NCBI RefSeq assembly: GCF_900104625.1
Contig: NZ_FNVZ01000004.1
Coordinates: 372,001-436,000, forward strand
Direction: 5' to 3'
From: Leptotrichia massiliensis
GTDB lineage: Bacteria > Fusobacteriota > Fusobacteriia > Fusobacteriales > Leptotrichiaceae
Length of the DNA: 64,000 bases
This document shows positions 33,540-42,892 of this stretch, one piece after another. The translations under genes and the position numbers were made by a program. A model generated the notes under the pieces. The model saw nothing but the letters and a program-made list of their open reading frames with translations, had not been told where the DNA came from and searched no databases. Positions within the stretch are counted from its first letter, which is position 1. Each line of letters starts with the position of its first letter.

Positions 33540-35450
33540 ATGATAGAAATGATTTTGCCTGATGGTAGTAAAAGACAGTTGGAAAATCCGATGACTGTTG
33601 TGGAATTTGCAAAAAGTATTGGGAGCAGTCTTGGGAAGGCAACCGTTGGGGCGATAATTGACGGTGTGCAAGTTGATCCATCTCATATTATTGACAAATC
33701 TGGAACAATTGAAATAATTACTAATACAAGTGAAAAAGGGATAGAAATTATAAGACATAGTGCGGCACATATTATGGCTCAGGCTGTGCAAAGACTTTTC
33801 CCGAATACAAAGGTTACGATAGGGCCTGTTATTGAAAATGGATTTTTTTATGATTTTGACCCTGAAAAACCGTTTACTGAAGAAGATTTAGCAAAAATTG
33901 AAGAGGAAATGGCAAAAATTGTAAAAGAGAATTATGAATTTAAAAGAAGTGAAATGACTGCCGAAGAAGCAAAAAAATTCTTTGCTGAAAAAGGTGAAAC
34001 TTATAAAGTTGAGATAATTGAAGACTTGGGTGCAGATAAAGTTAGCATTTATCAGCAAGGTGAATTTATAGACTTATGCCGTGGAACACACATTCCATCG
34101 ACTAGCTACCTAAAAGCATTTAAGCTAATGTCAACAGCAGGAGCTTACTGGCGTGGAGATTCAAACAATAAAATGCTTCAAAGAATTTACGGAGTGGCTT
34201 TTGCGACAAAAAAAGAGCTGGATGACTATTTGACAATGATGGAAGAGGCTGAAAAGAGAGATCACAGAAAATTAGGAAAACAGCTTGACTTGTTCTTTGT
34301 AGATGAGCATGGACCTGGATTCCCTTTCTTTATGCCAAAAGGTGTGGAATTATTTAATAAATTGCAAGAAATCTGGAGAGTTGAGCATAAAAAAAGAGGT
34401 TATCAGGAAATAAAAACTCCAATTATGCTAGATAAGGAATTGTGGGAAATTTCTGGACACTGGTTCAATTACCGTGAAAATATGTATACATCAACAATTG
34501 ATGAAAAAGAATATGCAATAAAGCCTATGAACTGTCCGGGTTCAATAATTGCCTACAAGAATAACTTGCATTCATACAAGGATTTGCCATTGAAATATGG
34601 AGAAATGGGGCTTGTTCACAGACACGAATTTAGTGGAGCTTTACACGGACTTATGAGAGTTAGAGCATTTACACAGGATGATGCCCACGTTTTCTGTACT
34701 AAAGAGCAAATTGAGGAACAAATTATCGAAATTATTGATTTATATGATAAATTTTACACTGTATTCGGATTTGAATACCACATTGAATTGTCAACAAAAC
34801 CTGAAAAAGCAATAGGTTCAGACGAAATATGGGAAATGGCTGAAGCAAACTTGAAATCAGCTTTGGAACATAAAGGAATTAATTACAAGTTAAATCCTGG
34901 AGATGGAGCATTCTACGGACCAAAAATCGACTTTAAGATGAAAGATTCAATCGGAAGAATCTGGCAATGTGGAACAATCCAGTTAGACTTTAACCTTCCA
35001 GCAAGATTTGAAATGAGCTATATAGGTGCAGATGGTGAAAAACACGAGCCAGTAATGATTCACAGGGCAATGTACGGAAGTTTGGAAAGATTTATTGGAA
35101 TCTTGATTGAACATTACGCAGGAGCGTTCCCAACTTGGCTAGCGCCAGTACAAGCAAGAATCCTGACAATTTCTGACGAACAGGTGCCTTTCGCAAAAGA
35201 ATTGTTTACAAAACTTCAAGATGCAGGAATCAGAGTAGAGCTTGACACAAGAGTAGAAAAAATTGGATACAAAATCAGAGAAGCAAACGGAGACCAAAAA
35301 ATACCAGTTCAACTAATAATTGGTAAAAATGAAGTTGCAAACAACGAAGTAAATGTAAGAAGATTTGGTTCACAAGACAGTAAAAACGTATCAGTTGATG
35401 AAATTATCCAAACTTTAAAACAGGAATCTTTTGTTCCGTTTTCAAAATAA
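33540..35450 (+). CDS. thrS: Threonyl-tRNA synthetase
   Basis: Charges tRNA-Thr. The 636-aa protein has the full domain order: N-terminal TGS domain (residues 1-60), the editing domain with HSAAHIMAQAVQRLFP (HxxxH) and CRGTHIPST, the class II catalytic core with MNCPGSI (zinc Cys), RHEFSGALHGLMRVRAFTQDDAH and the zinc His motifs, and the C-terminal anticodon-binding domain (PVQARILTISDEQ). ATG 33540 follows GAAAGAAGGA. Monocistronic. It directly follows the CRISPR locus, in the same direction. Confidence 0.98.
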   Translation: MIEMILPDGSKRQLENPMTVVEFAKSIGSSLGKATVGAIIDGVQVDPSHIIDKSGTIEIITNTSEKGIEIIRHSAAHIMAQAVQRLFPNTKVTIGPVIENGFFYDFDPEKPFTEEDLAKIEEEMAKIVKENYEFKRSEMTAEEAKKFFAEKGETYKVEIIEDLGADKVSIYQQGEFIDLCRGTHIPSTSYLKAFKLMSTAGAYWRGDSNNKMLQRIYGVAFATKKELDDYLTMMEEAEKRDHRKLGKQLDLFFVDEHGPGFPFFMPKGVELFNKLQEIWRVEHKKRGYQEIKTPIMLDKELWEISGHWFNYRENMYTSTIDEKEYAIKPMNCPGSIIAYKNNLHSYKDLPLKYGEMGLVHRHEFSGALHGLMRVRAFTQDDAHVFCTKEQIEEQIIEIIDLYDKFYTVFGFEYHIELSTKPEKAIGSDEIWEMAEANLKSALEHKGINYKLNPGDGAFYGPKIDFKMKDSIGRIWQCGTIQLDFNLPARFEMSYIGADGEKHEPVMIHRAMYGSLERFIGILIEHYAGAFPTWLAPVQARILTISDEQVPFAKELFTKLQDAGIRVELDTRVEKIGYKIREANGDQKIPVQLIIGKNEVANNEVNVRRFGSQDSKNVSVDEIIQTLKQESFVPFSK

Positions 35451-35637
35451 AAAATAAGATTAAGTAATTTAACTGATAAATAAAAGTCTTTTTTAAAAAA
35501 TAGCAGTTATAATATTATGGTGGCTTGGGTATAAAATTTTAAGTTAAAATTCTATAAAAATTAATAGTAAATTATTCAAGTTACTAAAATAAATTATTTT
35601 TAAAAATAAAAAAGACTAAACTAATGAGGTGATTTTT

Positions 35638-36405
35638 ATGAGAAATGATTATGATGAATTGGAAACTTACAATCATAATAACGATGATTACAGCGAATAT
35701 AACGGACAAATGGCAATGACTTACGATGATTTGAATAAACTTGTAAGTTCAAAAGTACGTGGAAGTATGATGTGGATGGTGCTAGGACTCCTTCTGACAG
35801 GAGCGTCAGGATTTTTTGTTTACCGTGGACTGGCAGCAGGAAGTCCAATTGCTTATGGAATTTTGAATATGTATTGGGTATTTGCTATTATAGAAGTAGC
35901 TATGGTATTTGGCTTTACAGCATTAATTTATAGAGCTAACTCAAGTACATTAAGAATAATGTTCCTTACATACTCAATATTAAATGGGCTGACACTTTCA
36001 GTTATTGGTCTTATATATGCTCCAGAAATTATATTTTCAGCATTTTTAGGAACATTATCAATATTCGTAGTTTTAGCAATTTATGGATATTTCACTAAAG
36101 AAAATTTAACAAGATTGACACCAATATTATTTGCTGGATTAATAGCATTAATTTTAGTTAGTATTATAAATATTTTCTTACAAAGTAGTGGATTGGATAT
36201 ATTTATATCTGTAATAGGTGTAATTATTTTTACAATTTTTATTGCGGTTGACGTAAATAGAATAAAAAATAATATTATTGGATACGCAGTTCACGAAGAT
36301 TCTGATATTTTGAATAAAATTGAAATCGTCGGTGCGTTAAACTTATACTTAGACTTTATAAACTTATTCCTATACATCTTAAGACTTTTAGGAAGAAGAA
36401 GATAA
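35638..36405 (+). CDS. Bax inhibitor-1 (BI-1/YccA) family membrane protein
   Basis: A 255-aa protein with seven predicted membrane spans between residues 40 and 250 after a charged, Asp/Asn/Tyr-rich N-terminus. The family signature is seen in the MWMVLGLLLTGASGFFVYR start of the first span and the IFIAVDVNRIKN and INLFLYILRLLGRRR ends. BI-1 proteins are calcium-leak or membrane-stress proteins; YccA in E. coli modulates FtsH. I use ATG 35638 after GAGGTG, not the GTG nine bases earlier inside that site. Confidence 0.9.
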   Translation: MRNDYDELETYNHNNDDYSEYNGQMAMTYDDLNKLVSSKVRGSMMWMVLGLLLTGASGFFVYRGLAAGSPIAYGILNMYWVFAIIEVAMVFGFTALIYRANSSTLRIMFLTYSILNGLTLSVIGLIYAPEIIFSAFLGTLSIFVVLAIYGYFTKENLTRLTPILFAGLIALILVSIINIFLQSSGLDIFISVIGVIIFTIFIAVDVNRIKNNIIGYAVHEDSDILNKIEIVGALNLYLDFINLFLYILRLLGRRR

Positions 36406-36512
36406 ACTTGTAATTTAATAAAAATATAAAGGGTTATTTTGGGATTATTGACATTAAAACTGTTTACACAATCCTGAAATAACTCTTATTCTATTTATTA
36501 AAGGGGAAAATT

Positions 36513-37112
36513 TTGAAAAAAAACAAAAAAGTTGACAATAAAACATCAAAAGAAATACAAATTTTTATAACCGAAGAAATTTTAGCAAGCAGAATATGGG
36601 TATTTTCAGGAATAACAATTTCAATTTTATTGTGTATGCTATTAAAAAGCTACATGATTTTTGAACTGGATAATATAATTTACGCTATAAGAAAATTAGA
36701 ACTGCCAGATGTAAAAGGAATATTTCTTATACTCTTATTTGTATTAGAAATTCTGTTTTTATTTACCTTACCAATAACACTATTAAATAAACAAAAAAAG
36801 AATATAAAGTCTGCTTTAACAGTCCTATCACTAATAATGGGGCTAATCCTAGCAATTTTTTACAGTAAACTTTTATTTTTTTTCACACACAAAACTGTTG
36901 TCGCTGGAATAATGATTTTATTAGCACTTATATTGGCAGTTTTATTAATAAAAAAAGACATAAAAGATATGCAAACTAGGATATTAAAAAAAGTAGAAGA
37001 AAACGATACTGAAATTTTGGAAAAAATAAGATTCTTTTCAGCAGTTGTACTGTATTCTGATATTGCAAAAGTTTTGACTTTGTATCTTTTACTGATGTTA
37101 ATAATAAAATAA
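36513..37112 (+). CDS. Hypothetical multi-span membrane protein, 199 aa
   Basis: Family not recognised. The N-terminal about 25 residues are Lys-rich and hydrophilic. Four to five hydrophobic segments follow (about 29-50, 66-90, 97-120, 125-146 and 175-198), with a charged cytosolic loop at 147-172 (KKDIKDMQTRILKKVEEND). TTG 36513 lies 6 bases after AAGGGG and gives the longest frame; no ATG lies near. It may be co-transcribed with the BI-1 gene 107 bases upstream. Confidence 0.65.
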   Translation: MKKNKKVDNKTSKEIQIFITEEILASRIWVFSGITISILLCMLLKSYMIFELDNIIYAIRKLELPDVKGIFLILLFVLEILFLFTLPITLLNKQKKNIKSALTVLSLIMGLILAIFYSKLLFFFTHKTVVAGIMILLALILAVLLIKKDIKDMQTRILKKVEENDTEILEKIRFFSAVVLYSDIAKVLTLYLLLMLIIK

Positions 37113-37154
37113 TTATTTATGAATAGATATTTTTCTATGTTTTATATTTTTTCT

Positions 37155-37470
37155 TTTCTACACGTAAAGGAGGTCAGTCACTATCCCTTTATTTCATAAA
37201 TGAATTTTATAATAAATTATCAAGTAAAATTTCATTAAAGAAAAAATAACTGTTTGAAATTTTGGACTAGATTTTTAAATTAAGTAAAATTGTCTATACT
37301 AAATCCTGTTTTAGATAAAGAATTTATTACAAACTTTTCTAACAAAATATGAAAACCTAGTATTTGTGAATAATTACAATATAGTTAATAAACCAATGGA
37401 GCTTTTATTTGTTCAACTACGACTGTCTAACGACTTTTTGGAATTGTGCAAATAAAAGTCAGAGTCTAGC
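37155..37470. repeat. Possible degenerate two-hairpin element in a gene-free stretch
   Basis: The 516-base gap 37113-37628 holds no gene. A hairpin with arms CTTTTATTTG (from about 37393) and CAAATAAAAG (near 37450) encloses ACTGTCTAACGACTTTTT, recalling the CTGTCTGAGCGAAGCGAGTTT loop of the 15.0-kb element. A weaker AAAGGAGG.../TATCCCTTT hairpin lies at about 37165-37190 and resembles hairpin 2. Order and spacing differ from the clear copies, so kinship is uncertain. Confidence 0.35.
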
Positions 37471-37628
37471 CATAAGTATTACATAGTAATCTTGCCACAA
37501 TTTTAATTATCAAGATAAACCTTTACTGCAAGATGAGGATTTGTCAAAATTAGCAATCCTGCAAAATAAATAAAATAAAATGATTATTATTAAAAAATAA
37601 ATAAAAAATTTAGAAAGGAAAGATAGTA

Positions 37629-38015
37629 ATGAAAAGAAAAATAGAATGTGTTGAAGAATTTCACAGAATTTATAAACTTGGAAATTCTGATAAACCAATT
37701 GGAAAATTGGAAAATGGACTGGAAAAATTGAGATTTGACTTAATGAAGGAAGAAAACGATGAATATTTGGAAGCGGCTAAAAGAGGGGATGTTGTGGAAG
37801 TTGCAGACGCTCTTGGGGATATGCTCTATATCCTTTGTGGAACGATAATTGAGCATGGGATGCAAGACGTTATTGAAGAAGTGTTTGAAGAAATACATCG
37901 AAGTAACCTTAGCAAGCTAGATGAAAATGGAAAGCCAATTTACCGTGAAGACGGGAAAGTGATAAAAGGACCAAATTATTTCCCTCCAAACTTAAAACAA
38001 TTTTTTGAAAAATAA
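37629..38015 (+). CDS. MazG/PRA-PH-like nucleotide pyrophosphohydrolase
   Basis: A 128-aa all-alpha NTP pyrophosphatase-like protein. It holds the metal motif of the MazG superfamily: EENDE (Glu41, Glu42, Glu45) followed by EVAD (Glu57, Asp60) and Asp64, the EExxE...ExxD pattern. A C-terminal tail with KGPNYFPPNL resembles phosphoribosyl-ATP pyrophosphohydrolase-like proteins. The likely role is hydrolysis of a (non-canonical) nucleoside triphosphate to the monophosphate. ATG 37629 follows GAAAGGAAAG. No histidine biosynthesis genes are near, so HisE function is unlikely. Confidence 0.8.
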   Translation: MKRKIECVEEFHRIYKLGNSDKPIGKLENGLEKLRFDLMKEENDEYLEAAKRGDVVEVADALGDMLYILCGTIIEHGMQDVIEEVFEEIHRSNLSKLDENGKPIYREDGKVIKGPNYFPPNLKQFFEK

Positions 38016-38310
38016 AATTTATAATACTTAATTTAATAACTATATAAATTTAAAATTTAAGAAAATTGAGCATAATTTTTGAGTTTAGTTTTAAAGTTTT
38101 TTTTCTGAAATGAAAAAATACTGATAATAACTTGTAAAAATTTGCAAAATATGATAAAATAGGTTCCGATATGTAAAAATAATTTTAACTGAATAACGAT
38201 TTTTTCTAAAATAGTTAAGTTAATATATTATAATAAAAAACAGTAAATAACTGTTTTAAAAAATAAAGATGAAAGGAGAACTACTAAAATATTTAGTAGA
38301 GGTGAATAAA

Positions 38311-38568
38311 ATGCAAAGATGCGAAGTTTTTGGAAAAACAGTAAGCCACGGAAATAGAGTAAGTCACTCTCACAGAGCTACAAAAAGAATTTGGAGACCT
38401 AATTTGCAAACAATGCTTTTAACTATTAACAATGAAGAAGTTAGAGTAAGAGTTTGTACAAAAGCAATGAAAACATTAAAAGGGAAAAATGCTGATCAAG
38501 TTAAAAAAATCTTGTTAAAAAACAAAGAAACATTAAGCCCTAAAATTTTAAAAGTATTAGCAAAGTAA
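38311..38568 (+). CDS. rpmB: 50S ribosomal protein L28
   Basis: An 85-aa L28: MQRCEVFGKTVSHGNRVSH, then RRxWRPNLQ-like KRIWRPNLQTMLL, and a Lys-rich C-terminus. ATG 38311 lies after GAGGTGAATAAA; a frame extension of 14 codons upstream is not part of the family and is rejected. Its N-terminal Cys is single, so it is not the four-Cys zinc form. It is followed 24 bases later by tRNA-Arg, so the two may share a transcript. Confidence 0.97.
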   Translation: MQRCEVFGKTVSHGNRVSHSHRATKRIWRPNLQTMLLTINNEEVRVRVCTKAMKTLKGKNADQVKKILLKNKETLSPKILKVLAK

Positions 38569-38592
38569 GTTTTTTATAACTTACTTTTTTGT

Positions 38593-38669
38593 GTACCCGT
38601 AGCTCAACTGGATAGAGCGTCTGACTTCGGATCAGAAGGCTTGGGGTTCGATTCCTCACGGGTACGCCA
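38593..38669 (+). tRNA. tRNA-Arg (anticodon TCG)
   Basis: Folds as a full cloverleaf: acceptor GTACCCG / CGGGTAC, D arm GCTC...GAGC, anticodon stem TCTGA / TCAGA with loop CTTCGGA (anticodon TCG, reading CGA and, if modified, other CGN codons), T arm TGGGG-TTCGATT-CCTCA, discriminator G, and an encoded CCA. 77 nt. Confidence 0.97.
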
Positions 38670-38701
38670 TTTTATGTGAAGAATTATTTAACAGAATAAA
38701 C

Positions 38702-38741
38702 AGATATAAGGACTTTAACGTCCCTATCTAAATATTTTTTT
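38702..38741 (+). terminator. Terminator after tRNA-Arg
   Basis: AGATATAAGGAC (38702-38713) pairs imperfectly with GTCCCTATCT (38720-38729), then a T run. A second weaker hairpin (AACAG...CTGTTTTT) follows at 38743-38780. I see nothing else in the 330-base gap up to 39000. Confidence 0.65.
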
Positions 38742-38999
38742 GAACAGTTTTAACCTTTAAAATAGGGCTAAAGCTGTTTTTAATTAAAAAGTTTTTACAA
38801 ATTTAAAGCGTGTATTGAAAAAAGTAATAATATTTCTATTATAGCAGTTCTAGTTTAAAATAAGAGTGGAAAGTTAGGTTGTATCTAGCTAATCCATTGT
38901 TTTTTATATATCATAAATTGCAATATTAATTGTAACATTTTACCAAATTTTAAATAGATTTACGATAATAACGAAAAACAGATATGTGAAGGTGAAAAG

Positions 39000-39587
39000 A
39001 TGGAATTAAAAAAAGAGAATTTAGTTTTTAGATTTGCAACTGAAGACGATGCAGAAAAAATTTTGAAAATTTATAAACCGTATATTGAAAATACCACAAT
39101 TACTTTTGAGTATGAAGTACCGACTATTGAGGAATTTAGAGAAAGAATTAGGGAAACTTTGGATGAATATCCGTATATTGTATGTGAATGTGGAAATGAG
39201 ATTGCTGGATATGCTTATGCACATAAAATTTGGACTAGAGCTGCTTATCAGTGGGATGCTGAGCTTTCGGTCTATACCGATAAAAAGTTTGCTGGAAATG
39301 GAATTGGAAAAAAACTGTATAAAATTTTAATTGAAATATTACAATTACAGAATATTGTGAATGTTTATGGGCTTGTAACTTATCCTAACGAAAATAGTGA
39401 AAAGCTTCATGAGTATTTTGAGTTTAAAAAGGTTGCCTTTTTTGAGAAAACTGGATATAAATTTGGACAATGGATTGGTGTTACTTGGTTTGAAAAGGCA
39501 ATAAATTTCCATTTTGAAAATCCTGTGTTAGTAAAGAAAATATCAGAAATTGATAAGAATAAGATAAAGAAAATTTTGGAATTATAA
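39000..39587 (+). CDS. GNAT acetyltransferase, phosphinothricin-acetyltransferase-like (PAT)
   Basis: A 195-aa N-acetyltransferase of the PAT/Bar group: FRFATEDDAEKILKIYKPYIENTTITFEYEVP at the N-terminus, GYAYAHKIWTRAAYQWDAELSVYTDKKFAGNGIG with the acetyl-CoA loop, and LHEYFEFKKVAFFEKTGYKFGQWIGVTWFEK, which is typical of the group. The last 25 residues are a Lys-rich extension. Members acetylate the amine of phosphinothricin, methionine sulfoximine or related amino acids; the natural substrate here is open. GAAGGTGAAAAG precedes the ATG. Confidence 0.88.
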   Translation: MELKKENLVFRFATEDDAEKILKIYKPYIENTTITFEYEVPTIEEFRERIRETLDEYPYIVCECGNEIAGYAYAHKIWTRAAYQWDAELSVYTDKKFAGNGIGKKLYKILIEILQLQNIVNVYGLVTYPNENSEKLHEYFEFKKVAFFEKTGYKFGQWIGVTWFEKAINFHFENPVLVKKISEIDKNKIKKILEL

Positions 39588-39746
39588 AAAATTAAATGTA
39601 AAACTTAATTATAAAAATAATTTTTCAAAAAATTTTAGCATATATAAAATTAAAATGTATTTTGCTTGTAATATGGAATTGATTAGCTTTTGATTGTCTT
39701 GTTTTAAAGGAGCTTGACGAGATTTTAAGTTTGTGTGTTAAACTAC

Positions 39747-39775
39747 TTGAAAATCAGTGTAAAGAGTGGTATAAT
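39747..39775 (+). promoter_or_regulatory. Promoter of pgk
   Basis: TTGAAA (39747-39752), 17-base spacer, TATAAT (39770-39775), about 50 bases before the pgk start. Confidence 0.85.
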
Positions 39776-39826
39776 TCAAGTAGATAGAATTGATTTTAAT
39801 TAATAAATTTAGGAGGATATAACAGA

Positions 39827-41029
39827 ATGGCTAAAAAAACATTAAAAGATTTAGATGTAAAAGGTAAAAAAGTGTTAGTAAGAGTTGATTTCAATGTACC
39901 AATAAAAGATGGTGTTATTGGAGATGATAACAGAATTACAGCTGCATTGCCTACTTTAAACTATATTTTAGAAAATGGTGGATCAATTATAGCATTTTCT
40001 CACTTAGGAAAAGTTAAAGCTGAAGAAGACAAAGCTTCTAAAACTTTGGAACCAGTTGCTAAAGCATTGGCTGAAAAATTAGGAAAACCTGTTAAATTTG
40101 TACCAGTAACAAGAGGAGCAGAATTAGAAAATGCAGTTGCTGAGTTAAAAGCTGGAGAAATTTTAATGTTTGAAAACACTAGATTTGAAGATTTAGATGG
40201 TAAAAAAGAATCTAAAAATGATCCTGAATTAGGAAAATACTGGGCATCACTTGGAGATGTATTTGTAAATGATGCATTTGGAACTGCTCATAGAGCACAT
40301 GCTTCAAATGTAGGAGTTGCTTCAAATATTGCTGAATCAGCTGTTGGATTCTTAATTGAAAAAGAAATTAACTTCATTGGTGGAGCTGTTGATAATCCTG
40401 AAAGACCATTAGTAGCAATTTTAGGAGGGGCAAAAGTTTCTGATAAAATTGGTGTAATCGAAAACTTATTAGATAAAGCTGATAAAGTAATCATCGGTGG
40501 TGGAATGATGTTTACATTCTTAAAAGCTCAAGGTAAAAACACTGGAAAATCTTTATTAGAAGAAGATAAAGTTGAATTAGCAGCTTCATTAATTGCCAAA
40601 GCAAAAGACAAAGGGGTAGAATTAATCTTACCTGTAGATGCTGTTGTAGCAAAAGAATTTAGTAATGATGTAGAATTCAAAACAGTTTCAGTAGATGAAA
40701 TTTCTGACGATGTAATGGGATTAGATATAGGTGCAGAATCTGTTGCATTATTTAAAAAAGCGTTAGAAGGTGCAAAAACAGTAGTATGGAATGGACCAAT
40801 GGGTGTATTCGAAATGTCTAATTACGCTAACGGAACAATCGGTGTATGTAAAGCAATCGCTGAATTAAAAGATGCTAAAACAATCATCGGTGGAGGAGAT
40901 TCTGCAGCTGCTGCAATTCAATTAGGATTTGCTGATAAATTCTCTCATATTTCAACAGGTGGAGGAGCTTCAATGGAATACTTAGAAGGAAAAGTATTAC
41001 CGGGAGTAGCTGCAATTTCAGAAAAATAA
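39827..41029 (+). CDS. pgk: Phosphoglycerate kinase
   Basis: Glycolytic enzyme transferring the phosphate of 1,3-bisphosphoglycerate to ADP. The 400-aa length is standard. The signature [14 protein letters not shown] is at residues 16-29. Also visible are [52 protein letters not shown] and GGGDSAAAA near the C-terminus. AGGAGG precedes the ATG. Monocistronic, with its own promoter and terminator; codon choice looks highly expressed (few rare codons). Confidence 0.98.
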   Translation: MAKKTLKDLDVKGKKVLVRVDFNVPIKDGVIGDDNRITAALPTLNYILENGGSIIAFSHLGKVKAEEDKASKTLEPVAKALAEKLGKPVKFVPVTRGAELENAVAELKAGEILMFENTRFEDLDGKKESKNDPELGKYWASLGDVFVNDAFGTAHRAHASNVGVASNIAESAVGFLIEKEINFIGGAVDNPERPLVAILGGAKVSDKIGVIENLLDKADKVIIGGGMMFTFLKAQGKNTGKSLLEEDKVELAASLIAKAKDKGVELILPVDAVVAKEFSNDVEFKTVSVDEISDDVMGLDIGAESVALFKKALEGAKTVVWNGPMGVFEMSNYANGTIGVCKAIAELKDAKTIIGGGDSAAAAIQLGFADKFSHISTGGGASMEYLEGKVLPGVAAISEK

Positions 41030-41101
41030 TAACAATGATAACTAACTTAATTGACTAAATTAATTTAGTTGACTAAAAATAATTTTTTCATTTTAATCAC
41101 G

Positions 41102-41145
41102 AAATGGCTGTCTTGAAATTAATTTTTTGAGATAGTCATTTTTTT
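41102..41145 (+). terminator. Terminator after pgk
   Basis: AATGGCTGTCT (41103-41113) pairs with AGATAGTCATT (41130-41140), with wobbles, then a T run. A perfect palindrome ACTAAATTAATTTAGT lies upstream at 41054-41069. Confidence 0.75.
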
Positions 41146-41209
41146 GGATTAAATTTTATAAAGGTTTTACTATAACTTTAAAAAAACTATAAAATAATTT
41201 TTTAAAAAA

Positions 41210-41238
41210 TTGAAACATAGCTTAAATTATGTTATAAT
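41210..41238 (+). promoter_or_regulatory. Promoter of the yajC-amidase cluster
   Basis: TTGAAA (41210-41215), 17-base spacer, TATAAT (41233-41238). Confidence 0.8.
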
Positions 41239-41327
41239 TAAAAATGATTTTAAAATTAAAGAAGGAGGAAAGTATAAAGTTAAATTTGTAATTTTAAAAA
41301 TTATAAATTTCATTATACAAAATAGAA

Positions 41328-41594
41328 ATGGACAAAAATTCAATAGGTGTAATATTAATTTATGTAGCGTTTATGGCAGTGTTAATTTTGCCAACATATT
41401 TTTCAAATAAGAAAAAAAAGCAACAAAAAACAGCATTGCTGGAAAGTTTGAAGGTTGGAGATAAAATAATAACGGTTGGAGGTATCAAAGGAAGCATTAC
41501 AAATATCTATGATCAATCGGTGGAAATGAAAATAGATAAAAGTGCGAGAATGGAAGTTATGAAATCTGCAATCGATAGATTAGAAAAAAAATAA
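41328..41594 (+). CDS. yajC: Sec translocase auxiliary subunit YajC
   Basis: An 88-aa single-span membrane protein: hydrophobic residues 5-25 (IGVILIYVAFMAVLILPTYF), then the Lys-rich KKKKQQ stretch, and the YajC core SLKVGDKIITVGGIKGSITNIYDQSVEMKI. It helps SecDF-YajC in protein export. The ATG has no convincing ribosome binding site next to it; a strong AAGGAGG lies about 60 bases upstream without a fitting start codon, so the initiation site is somewhat unsure. Directly upstream of the amidase gene. Confidence 0.92.
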   Translation: MDKNSIGVILIYVAFMAVLILPTYFSNKKKKQQKTALLESLKVGDKIITVGGIKGSITNIYDQSVEMKIDKSARMEVMKSAIDRLEKK

Positions 41595-41641
41595 AATGTA
41601 TGGTTAGATATTAATTTTAATTAAAAAATTAGGAGGACAAA

Positions 41642-42769
41642 ATGAAAAAAGTATTATTATTTTTATTATTTTTCGTAAGTGCTATTACATTTTCTGATAC
41701 TTTGAAAAATATATCATACAGTAATGGAAAAGTCATCGGAACATTTAGAGAAAATAATCAAATCAAGCCAAATGCATCAGTTACAAAACTAGGAAATGAA
41801 GATATTTTAATGCTAAGTTTTCCAAACAGTGAAATGGAAAGCAGTGTTCAGGCATTTATTAATCAAAATGACCAGTATATAAGTAAAGTTTATACAACTC
41901 AAAGTAACGGAATGGTTGTTGTTTATGTGTACTTAAAACCATCTGTAACCTACCAAGTTGTAAGTAGAACTGGAGAGTTTCAGGTAACATTAGGTGGCGG
42001 ACAAACAGCGTCAAGAAATAACTCTTCTCAAACATCAAGATACACAACAACACAAAAACAATCAACTACTAATACACAAACAGCACAAACTCAAACACAG
42101 CCAAATACTTCTACTGGAAATAAAAAATATACAATTGTTGTCGATGCAGGACATGGTGGACATGATTCGGGAGCAAGAGGAAATGGTTACAATGAAAAAG
42201 ATATAGCGTTACAGGTGGCAACAAAACTAGCTAATAATTTGAGACAGGATTACAATGTTATTATGACAAGAAATTCAGACTTTTTTGTACCATTAGATAC
42301 AAGAGCAAAAATTGGAAATGATGCAAATGCAGACTTTTTTATAAGTATCCATTTGAACTCAAGCTCAAGCTCATCAGCGAACGGAACAGAAGTATTCTAT
42401 TTTAGCAAAAAAGATCAAGGAAGTTATGCTGCACAAGTGGCAAAATTTGAAAATAAAGTTGATGGAAGCTATGGAGATGTACCATTTTCAGACTTTATCT
42501 TAAATGACATTTTTTATAGAAAAAATCAAAAAACAAGTCAAGCTATAGCAGAATCTGTATTGGATGGACTTATAAATTTAACAGGTCTTAGAAGAAGAGG
42601 AGTTTTTGGAGCAAACTTTGCAGTACTTCGTGGAAGTAACTCGCCATCAATACTTGTAGAATTAGGATTTATGAATAACTATTCTGACTTATCCCACTAC
42701 TTGACACCAGAAGGTCAAGAAAGTGCAGCAAGTACTATTGGTAATGCAATAAGAAAATTTTTCAAATAA
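41642..42769 (+). CDS. N-acetylmuramoyl-L-alanine amidase (Amidase_3), exported
   Basis: A 375-aa peptidoglycan amidase. Signal peptide at residues 1-18 (KKVLLFLLFFVSAITFS). Residues 20-118 are an AMIN-like beta domain for envelope localisation. Residues 119-160 form a Thr/Gln/Ser-rich linker. The Amidase_3 catalytic domain holds VVDAGHGGHDSGARG (zinc His171), NEKD (Glu185), SIHLNSSS (zinc His) and VELGFMNN (catalytic Glu). It cleaves the stem peptide from MurNAc, as in cell separation. It follows yajC by 47 bases with AGGAGG before the ATG. Confidence 0.93.
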   Translation: MKKVLLFLLFFVSAITFSDTLKNISYSNGKVIGTFRENNQIKPNASVTKLGNEDILMLSFPNSEMESSVQAFINQNDQYISKVYTTQSNGMVVVYVYLKPSVTYQVVSRTGEFQVTLGGGQTASRNNSSQTSRYTTTQKQSTTNTQTAQTQTQPNTSTGNKKYTIVVDAGHGGHDSGARGNGYNEKDIALQVATKLANNLRQDYNVIMTRNSDFFVPLDTRAKIGNDANADFFISIHLNSSSSSSANGTEVFYFSKKDQGSYAAQVAKFENKVDGSYGDVPFSDFILNDIFYRKNQKTSQAIAESVLDGLINLTGLRRRGVFGANFAVLRGSNSPSILVELGFMNNYSDLSHYLTPEGQESAASTIGNAIRKFFK

Positions 42770-42892
42770 TTTATAAAACACTTTAAATTAAACTAAAAAG
42801 TTTTGATTATTTTACTTAATCTCAAGTATTATTTAATTTTATTAATTAAAATGTAGCGGATTAAAGTATATTATCCAAATTAGGAGAAATTT

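Noticed and set aside
41054-41069. Perfect palindrome ACTAAATTAATTTAGT after pgk as an operator
   Set aside because: It is downstream of a gene and made only of common AT-rich words; it may be chance.
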